Positions 56,783 through 64,000 of a stretch of 64,000 bases of DNA are shown here, piece by piece. A program made the position numbers and the translations under genes. This stretch comes from Rosellinia necatrix. Taxonomy: Eukaryota; Ascomycota; Sordariomycetes; Xylariales; Xylariaceae. The notes under the pieces are model-generated. The model was not told the origin of the DNA and made no database searches. It worked only from the letters and a program-made list of their open reading frames with translations. How positions within the stretch are numbered: position 1 is the first letter of the stretch; each line of letters starts with the position of its first letter. The DNA lies in the NCBI GenBank assembly GCA_021209875.1, contig JAGYVD010000003.1:4030001-4094000 (forward strand), written 5' to 3'.

Positions 56783-56865
56783 AGACAGCCCCCAGCCACC
56801 TCGGCCCCTATTTCATCCCCTTTGCTGACTTGGTCACTGTGGTCCAGAGACCAACTACGGGCATC

Positions 56866-57487
56866 ATGGCCAACATTGGACATCCGCAATTCAACAACAC
56901 CCTAGAGGCAGGCTCGCCGCCTCTGGCACGTGAGCGAACCAATTCACGGGATTATACGCAAACCGACGAATGGGGTGAGTTAGTCCTGTCCGCCGTATCT
57001 CGCCGTGTCTCGCCGTGTTTCGCCGTGTCTCTACACAGCACCTACCCCTCCTCCTCTGTACCAATTCTATTTGAACTGCCGAACTCTCCTCCAATTTTCC
57101 ACACCCGACTACCTACCGTATATACCCGACTCGGGGAAGGGAGAAAGTAGAAAGAAAAAAAACCGTGGACTAACAAACGAGAAACAAGACGCCTCCAAGA
57201 CTCCCCCATCCCGCTTCCAGAAGCGCAAGGGCAGCATCTACGCCACACCCCCGTCCCGTGACGGCCATGTCGAGCGCAACCGTGACGCCGTTGAGGAGTT
57301 CCACAAGGCGCATTCCAAGCGTTGGTCCATCAGCAGCGCCAAGAGCACCGGCACCGCCGCCTCCAACAACAATGAACCCCAATCTCCCACCACCACCAAC
57401 CACCACCACCATCAGCAGCAGCAGCAGCAGCAGAAACGGCATCTTTCTGCCGACGCCGGCGCCGGCGGTGGTAGCATTGACGGCTAG
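56866..57487 (+). CDS. Small hypothetical protein with His/Gln-rich tail
   Basis: Exons 56866-56974 and 57189-57487, with an intron of 214 nt (GTGAGT...CAAG), giving 135 aa. Splicing creates TDEWDASKTPPSRFQKRKGS across the junction, which reads naturally and supports the model. The first 36 residues (MANIGHPQFNNTLEAGSPPL...) and the block SRDGHVERNRDAVEEFHKAH look conserved-like; the second half is Ser/Thr/Asn-rich with four His and seven Gln in a row. No membrane segment or signal peptide. The long, repeat-bearing leader suggests regulated translation, though this is inference. I do not recognise a function; stress or sporulation-type small proteins can look like this. Confidence 0.75.
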
Positions 57488-58387
57488 CCGCCGCTCTCCT
57501 CTTGCCCACCACCGCTGCCGCCGAGGCGATTGAGACCGAAGAAGATACTGAGGAAAATGAAGAAGGTCCACGCCTTTTGATGAGGATCAAGGCTGTCGAA
57601 TCGAGCCCTTCAGGCGGATCTTGAAGAAATGGGCACCCTTCCCCTTTTTTTGCTTCGGAAGGACGGGTCGCACGCGCGCCTGTGCTATGTTTGGCTTGCT
57701 GATCTGCAGTCGTGTGGTGTGGTGTGGATCGGGAAGAAGGCGACAGTGTTCGAATTAGTATCGCGGGAATCCGGAAGCCGGCAAGGCGGAGTGGGGCATT
57801 GGACGAGAGAAGACTGTTTTGGGAGATGCCGGCGTTGGCTTCTTTGGCGCCCTTGTTTAACCACACGTGTATTATCGTAGGCGACGTAAATGACTGGGCT
57901 ACGGACTTCCCTTTTACTTTATCTATACGCTGGGGTCGTATAAGACTGTAACACTGACCGATACCGAATGAAACATATCACATCTCTAAACCATCTTTGA
58001 AGTTCCATTGGTTCCACAGTGCGCAAGAATGTGTGGCACCGCATCTTGCCAACCGGCATGTTCATTTTATAAAGGTCGTCCGCGCGGACAGAATCAGGTG
58101 TCGCTTAGGTGTGTGCTGCATTGCGACAAAACCATGGCATATGAGAATCGAAGAAAGATTAGCCTACATCGACCCTTGAGTACATTAACATCGGTAGACA
58201 AAAATATATGGGATGCATGAGTGATTGCGAATCCGAATGCCGATGGCACGATTCGGAGAAACCTGAGATATTGACGAGTAGTAATACTAATAAAGCCACC
58301 CCTGGCTGCCCGGGTCCCCTTTCTTTCCACTATGCCGAATATACAAACCGGGATAAAAGAAAAAGAGAGGTTGCGTGTTTGTTCGTT
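57488..58387. other. Convergent spacer
   Basis: 3' flanks of the small hypothetical gene (plus) and SYF1 (minus). Frames at 57629-57951 have no recognisable motif. Confidence 0.55.
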
Positions 58388-61058
58388 TCAATCGTCATCC
58401 ATGCCATCGATATCAATGGCGTCCGGATTCGACGCCACCACCGACTGCTCCTTGGGCAGCGTTCCGGCAATTCCCGTGCTCGACGCCACGAAGCCCGCTG
58501 GCGCGCGTGCCTGGCGCTCGAGTTGCTCCATGGCATCGGCGACTTCGGCATCTCCGTTTGTCTCCGCGGCACGGGCCTGCTGGCTGCGGGCGATGGCTTG
58601 GGACGCGATAAAGTTGACGTCGGTATTGTACTGTGCCTGCACGCTGCGCTTGATGCGTAGCATCTCCTTGTAGGTGTCCTCGTTGCCATGTTGGACTTCA
58701 AACTGTTCCCACTTGGTCCAGAATGCCGGGTTGGTTCGGGGATCGCAGAATTGTGATGCGTGGCCGTATATGGCACGGGCGCGGTCGATTTCGCCGAGGC
58801 GTTTCTCCATGTCGGCGAATTTCAGACACATGTCTCGGGCTTCTTCATCCGGGAGAGCCGCGATGGCCCTCTCGTAGATCGGCCTAGTGGAGGGTAGCCC
58901 GAAGTTGGAGGCGGACTTAGTAATGTACAGGTTGAACATGTCCGCACGGTCCTCGTCAGAGACTGCCCTGGTCGCCCTCTCGTAAATACGCATAGCGTGC
59001 CTCGCAAGCCCCCGCTCCTCCTCAAGGTTTCCATACATCAGATACAGCACCTTAGCGAACTTGGCTGGGCAATCTTCTACGGCCTGTTCGAAGAGGTCTC
59101 GCAATCGTTCGATACCGATTTTTCGATCGACTGCTTTGGTGAGATAGAGGTTCCAGAGCTCGAAGGCTACTGGATAGCTGAAAAGGTCTAGCCCCCTCTC
59201 AAATATCTTGAAGGACTCCTCGAAATACTTGTTTTCCTCCATCAGGTTGGCGTAGTTCACCACGGTTTGTGGCGTGGCGATCCGAAGCTCGAATATCCTC
59301 TCATAGACCTTCTTTGTCTCGTCCAGCGAACTGACGCTCTCCACTAGGTCTACATAGAAACTCCATAGCTTCCAACTCTTGTGCACCCTTTGTTGCGGTG
59401 AGAGTGTCTCGTCGAAATAATCCACCGTCGACCTCTTGGGGGCTTGCACAGCCTTTGCCATGATTTTGACGGCGTCGTCGAAATTCTCGTTACGGAGTTC
59501 CATTTCGGCCCATTCGATCCACATGTCAGCGAGCTCGGCCACTGACTTGAATGGAACTTTGACAGCCTTCTCCATGATGATCCTTGCATTTCCAATGTCT
59601 CCTCCCTTCTCGTAGAACTTTGCGTAGTTCGCCCAGAGTTGGTGGAAGGCGCCGACCGCTTTCTTTGGCTGGATGGCGGCGATAGCATTAGTATATGTCT
59701 GAACGACCTCGGCCTTGTTGTCGCCCCATAGAGCTACCCGCTTCTCCCATTCGGTGACATTGTTCGGGTTCTGCCGGAGCAAAACATCATTGAGAAGGAA
59801 GGGTCGCCGATCCATCAATTGTTCAAAGCGCATCATCCTTATATCTAGGTCGAAATCAGCATCTTCGTCTACCACCCCTTCCTCTGTGCGTGTTGATGCC
59901 ATCTCCATTAGCGCGCCAATGATGGATTCCTCAAATTCTGCGTATGTATCGAATATGAGGGTAAAGTCGCGGACTGTCATGACGGTCGTTATGCCCTCCT
60001 CGAAGACATCCCTTGCGCGTTCAAAGCTTCCTCTCCTTGTCCAATACGTAGCTAAGCCGCACCAGAGCTTCCCTCTTTGATCGGCAAAACGTTCGATGCC
60101 ACTTCGGATAATCCGTTCAACATCGATACCTGTCTCGTGACCGGTTTCGACTTCGGTGGCATGATCAACGAGTAAATCAACGATCTCGCTCCATAGCTCG
60201 TAGTGGCCTTTGCTTTGTTTGCTGTTGAAGCGTGGATTATTGAGTATGTCAATGTACTTCTGGGCAGCTTCAGTATATAAGCCTACTTGTGTCAAGAGTT
60301 CGATGAAGTCCTCGGCATCTTCGGGATGAACCTGCATGTACCGCCTCCAGATCTTGACGGCCGTGTCGCCTCCAGCAGAGTTTGCAAATGGACGATATAG
60401 AGCCCATATTCTGTTGTGTTGGGTAATCGGAAGCGCACGCAATGCTCGATCAAAGGTCCGCCTCGTCAAGGTGACGAGGGGCTGTTGCAGCAAGAATTTG
60501 AGGTACATCTCCCATATACGTGGCATCTTATTCAGGAGGATCAGAGCTCGTTCGAATAGCGCATTGACCTTTCGGTACTCGGCGACAAAGACGGCGGCAT
60601 TGAGCTTCGAGACGTGCTTTGTACGGAATCGGAGGTACTGTCGGGTGTCAGCAGAGCACGAGCGCAAGCCGGAGGGGGACAGCGTGGGGGATTACCATTT
60701 TCCAAAGCTTGTAGGACCTCGGGAGCTGCTGGCAGGCCCTTTCGAGGACGAAAGCCTGCTCCTGTAGCGTGCCATGTTGAAGCTTAAACTCGATATACGC
60801 TAGCCAGGGCTTCGTACTGCCGGGATCCCGTATGATATCTTGTTCGTAAACGGCGTCTTCGTCGGACTGGGCTCGTGGTTAGTTACACGATATGATACGA
60901 TACGACACGACACGATACGATACGACGCTCTGCTATGCGGTGCGCCACGTAGTGCACCAGCATGGAGAGGACTGCCCGCACGGATTGCTACTTACAACAA
61001 GGTGAAGATCTGGCTGGCGGGCAGCATGGTTGCCATTGGAGACCCCATTGGGCGGCAT
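58388..61058 (-). CDS. SYF1: Pre-mRNA-splicing factor SYF1
   Basis: Exons 61058-60996, 60866-60696 and 60637-58388, with introns of 129 and 58 nt, all phase 0, giving 827 aa. SYF1 (human XAB2) is a core NineTeen-complex scaffold of the activated spliceosome. Splicing restores the diagnostic N-terminus DLHLVSDEDAVYEQDIIR, then PGSTKPWLAYIEFKLQHG. About 15 HAT (half-a-TPR) repeats fill residues 30-750, for example RIWEMYLKFLLQQPLVTLTR, VAFELWNLYLTKAVDRKIGI and KLRDLFEQAVED-like units. The C-terminus is acidic (NPDAIDIDGMDDD). Intron 1 has a tandem GATACGACAC-type repeat. The gene is divergent from the V-ATPase subunit D gene. Confidence 0.95.
60888..60929. repeat. GATACGACACGAC tandem in SYF1 intron 1
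   Basis: A run of five-nucleotide units alternating GATAC and GACAC lies within the first intron of SYF1. Confidence 0.8.
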
Positions 61059-61768
61059 CTTGTTGGGCCACCTGTGCCTCTACCAACCAAGCTCCTCGTT
61101 CCTCGCTGTCGATGGCTGGCGACGGTCCGCGCCAGAGTTCGCAGGAATGCCAGATCAGGTGGTGGTGACCGGCATCAGCGCATCGTGGGGTTAACGCGAA
61201 CTCGAAGAACTTCCAATAGTGGGTGCCCGGTATGGATGGGTGTGTGGGAGTCGCGGCATTGACAGGTTCTCTCGGGAATTATAGTCTAGCGAAAGGCATC
61301 AACCGTCGACTAATGAACCGCGACTCTGGTAGGTATTTTTAAGTGGGGTTCTTTCTAACTAAGGTTGTCCCCCCCGTCAGCTTAGGCACGTAGTACCTAC
61401 CTAGGTACCTAACGTGCGTATGGGGCGTCTCAGAGATACTTTTAGTACCTAAGCACCTACCTGGGGCGGATGTAAATACAGTGCTTTCGTCAAAACACTG
61501 TATATAAACACTGTATGAACCTCGTCATGGCCAATGGCCAATGCGGGCAGCGCTCAAGGTACCTTGGAGGTACACACATCACTACATCTACACTCCCCAA
61601 GAGCTATCGATCATCGATCAATCGATCGATGCATGCCTACAAGCAACCGTCTCGAGTTTCGTTCGTCTTAAACCCCGTCCCCATCCGTCTCACTGCGCCG
61701 CTAGCTTGTGGTATCGCTCCGCCATTTCTGTGATTTTTGTGACGTCGTTGTCAGTCGAATAACCGAAG
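61059..61768. promoter_or_regulatory. Shared divergent promoter of SYF1 and V-ATPase subunit D
   Basis: 710 nt between two start codons on opposite strands, with no coding content. It contains a CCTAGG palindrome near 61395-61410 and an ATCGATCGATC-type stretch at 61603-61632 near the V-ATPase start. The boundaries of the two promoters are not visible. Confidence 0.5.
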
Positions 61769-62905
61769 ATGTCGGGCGCCGGAGTATGTCGCGACCCGGG
61801 AGCTCTTATCAAGACGCGAGCTCTATCCGAACTAATGCTGTTCATAGGACCGGGAGGCCGTCTTCCCGACGAGGCAGTCGTTGGGTCTCATGAAGGCTAA
61901 GCTGAAGGGGGCAGAGACGGGCCACAGCTTGCTCAAGCGCAAGAGCGAGGCACTCACCAAGTACGCCCATTTATTTCCCCAAGCCCCCGACGCCTCACTG
62001 TAGTTCAAGGGCTGACCAGGATTCATAACAGGCGCTTTCGAGGTATGCCCATATATCCTGCCCCTAAAATCCATGACGTACGGAGGTTATGTTGACGACC
62101 TCTCCAGAAATCACACGCCGGATCGACGAGGCGAAACGCAAGATGGGTCGTGTCATGCAGATCGCCGCCTTTTCCCTCGCCGAGGTCACATATGCCGTTG
62201 GAGGCGATATTGGCTACCAAGTACAGGAGTCTGCCAAGTCGGCGCGGTTTAGATTACGGACGAAACAAGAGAACGTCTCTGGCGTCTTCTTACCGGCTTT
62301 CGAGAGCTACCTGACAGAGGGCAATAACGATTTCGGTCTGACGGGTCTGGGCAAGGGTGGTCAACAGGTTCAGAGATGCCGAGAGACGTATGCCCGCGCA
62401 GTCGAGACCTTAGTTGAGCTGGCGAGTCTCCAAACTGCCTTCGTTATCCTGGACGAAGTGATCAAAGTTGTGAACCGAAGAGGTAAGCGTCATCTACCTG
62501 AGACACACTTCTAATCGAAGCTAACCTTGTCGACAGTCAATGCCATGTAATAGCCCTACCATGTAGGAATTGACGTATGAGCTAATGCGGTTTGTAGTGA
62601 GCATGTCATTATACCGAGAACCGAGAACACTATCAAATGTACGAAAATCTTGACCCAAGGGCATACACCACTTGCTAATCTCAGCAGATATCAATTCTGA
62701 GCTCGATGAGCTAGACAGAGAAGAGTTCTACAGACTGAAAAAGGTGGCGGGCAAGAAGCAGCGAGACGTGGCAGCTGCCGATGCCGAAATGAAGAACAAG
62801 AAAGACGCAGCAGCAAAGGCGAATCAAGAGAACGTGGAACCGGGGGATGACTCTGGGCCTGCCGACATTTTAGCAACGGGCGAGGATGACGATGTTATAT
62901 TTTAA
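61769..62905 (+). CDS. VMA8: V-type H+-ATPase subunit D
   Basis: Seven exons: 61769-61783, 61848-61960, 62032-62042, 62108-62482, 62537-62546, 62598-62638 and 62688-62905, giving 260 aa. Subunit D is part of the central rotor stalk of V1 that couples ATP hydrolysis to proton pumping into vacuoles. Splicing restores AVFPTRQSLGLMKAKLKGAE, then EALTKRFREITRRIDEAKRK, and across the small exons VNRRVNAIEHVIIPRTENTI followed by KYINSELDELDREEFYRLKK, all family hallmarks. Exons 1, 3 and 5 are only 15, 11 and 10 nt. The C-terminus is acidic (GEDDDVIF). Every junction is GT-AG and in phase. Identity is secure. Confidence 0.94.
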
Positions 62906-63487
62906 AGCTGAGGATCCTCCATACCAGAGATGTTGTGGTGCGGAGAAAGCTACATAAAGCGAGACATCTGTCTTCCCTTCAGCCGTGTATTGCCGAGTTC
63001 ATGGAGTAGGCGCATCATCATTAATCGACCATATTGATAATTAATGCTAACAGAATTAAACGGGGACAAAATGTCCCTTGAACTCTCACAAATTGTTCTA
63101 TACGTGTTTGCTGGCGCGGTTCTGTAAAATCTTAACTAAGGCTTCATCTCAACCCAGCCAGGCAACCTGGATAGCAACCTCCACCGTCTCTAAACTACTA
63201 TGTTTAGAACGACGGGTCTAAGCTGAGATGTGATTTATTCATCAAATAGCTCTGTATTACTTCATCCTTCAACGTTAGGAAGTAGAGAGACAATACGCGC
63301 TATTATTATAGTAATGAATGATGAATAAAAACTTGCTGAACTCCTGGGAAGCTCTACTTGCGGAGCCGGCAAATGGTTACGGGTGCCGAGACGTATTGAC
63401 GAAGCGCTTTCAGGTGCCTCATGGGCGTTTCTTTCCTTTTTATGACTGTGTACAAAATCTGCGCAAGACCCCAGGGAAACCCCACGG
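62906..63487. other. Convergent AT-rich spacer
   Basis: 3' flanks of the V-ATPase subunit D gene (plus) and the RRM protein gene (minus). No gene seen. Confidence 0.6.
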
Positions 63488-63894
63488 CTACTGGCGCTGG
63501 TATGTGACCTTGATGAACTTGTTCCCGTCGCCGACGGCCATGCCGGCCGTGTTCTCCTTGGCGGTGATAGCGCCGGCCTCGGCCTCGTACTCGATGAAGG
63601 CGATGCCCTTGCGGCCGGGCACGAGACGGACCTCGCGGAAGCCCTCGAAGCGGCCGAAGATGCCGGTGAGCGCCTCGATGTCGTAGTCGTCGGGCAGGTT
63701 CTGCACGAACAGGATCTTGTTGGGCGGCAGGTACTCGTCCGGCACGACCGTGTTGGCCGCCGGGCCGCCGGCGGCCTTGAGGCCCGCGCCGCGCGCCGCC
63801 TTCGTCGGCCGGCTCGCCTCTGCTGACGGCGCGGCGGCGCCCGGGCGCTTGAGCCGCTTCTGTTCTTCCGCCGCCTCGGCGGCCTTTCGCTTAT
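63488..63894 (-). CDS. U1A/U2B''-type snRNP RRM protein, 3' part (partial)
   Basis: This is the last exon (acceptor GCAG just upstream of 63894); the 5' exons were not found in the remaining 100 nt and probably lie outside the window. It encodes a basic Ala/Lys linker (KRKAAEAAEEQKRLKRP) then the C-terminal RRM: LPPNKILFVQNLPDDYDIEA (RNP2-like), GFREVRLVPGRKGIAFIEYE (RNP1-like), ending KVTYQRQ. This matches the second RRM of U1 snRNP A / U2 snRNP B'' (fungal MSL1-like), which bind snRNA stem-loops. Which of the two it is cannot be told without the first RRM. High G/C at third codon positions. The first codon at 63894 is split (phase 1 upstream). Confidence 0.85.
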
Positions 63895-64000
63895 CTGCGA
63901 TGCGACGACGTGGGCGTTAGCTACCTACCTCGGACGGCGCCGTCGGGAAAGGGCAAGGGTATGCACAGGGATATGGGAGGGAGGAAGTGCGAGGGGAGGG

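Larger units (their letters stand above)
53837..56865. other. 3-kb spacer with repeats and 5' leader
   Basis: No supported gene before 56866. It holds TACCTAGG-type motifs, a G-rich tandem (55068-55110), a purine repeat (55863-55922) and the probable long 5' leader of the next gene, with a CTACACACCTAA tandem repeat. Confidence 0.5.

Overview
The window looks like nuclear DNA of a filamentous ascomycete (Pezizomycotina, probably Sordariomycetes). The evidence is short GT-AG introns (mostly 47-214 nt) with CTAAC-like branch sites, single-gene units on both strands with long spacers, a Zn2Cys6 regulator, a CBM19-type wall protein, a HeLo-like/kinase-like protein, and a CCTAGG-centred palindromic motif scattered through the spacers. 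No operon, CRISPR array, intact transposon or convincing tRNA gene was found. Exon models below were built by hand by joining reading frames at splice sites, and all have consistent codon phase.

Left part (1-13.5 kb): a secreted zinc metallopeptidase-like gene (minus), a mitochondrial 3-hydroxyisobutyrate dehydrogenase (plus), AP-3 beta adaptin (minus), a conserved-looking hypothetical gene with a frame problem near its end (minus), a small Cys-rich ORF (plus) and a CCA-adding tRNA nucleotidyltransferase (plus). Middle (13.5-33.8 kb): a secreted Ser/Thr-rich protein with a CBM19-like tail (plus), a monocarboxylate-type MFS transporter (plus), an AFG1-like mitochondrial ATPase (minus), a nine-exon Zn2Cys6 transcription factor (plus), a SUR7/PalI-type membrane protein with an apparent 1-nt frameshift (minus), and a secreted protein with two cupredoxin domains fused to a long helical C-terminal region (plus).

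Right part (33.8-64 kb): a HeLo-like/pseudokinase gene (minus) head to head with an active-looking Ser/Thr kinase that has C-terminal repeats (plus), a GNAT acetyltransferase (plus), a thioredoxin with a presequence (minus), a long disordered Ser/Arg-rich protein (minus), the kinetochore protein NUF2 (plus), a hypothetical protein (minus), a small hypothetical protein (plus), the splicing factor SYF1 (minus), V-ATPase subunit D with tiny exons (plus), and the 3' part of a U1A/U2B''-type RRM protein (minus) cut by the window end.

Most genes are ordinary housekeeping functions (RNA maturation and splicing, vacuolar acidification and trafficking, mitochondrial metabolism and proteostasis, chromosome segregation). 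They sit among accessory genes facing the cell wall or outside (metallopeptidase, CBM19 protein, cupredoxin fusion, SUR7-like, MFS). The most unusual items are the cupredoxin fusion, the kinase/pseudokinase pair, and the two genes with frame breaks. No single coherent new multi-gene system is evident.
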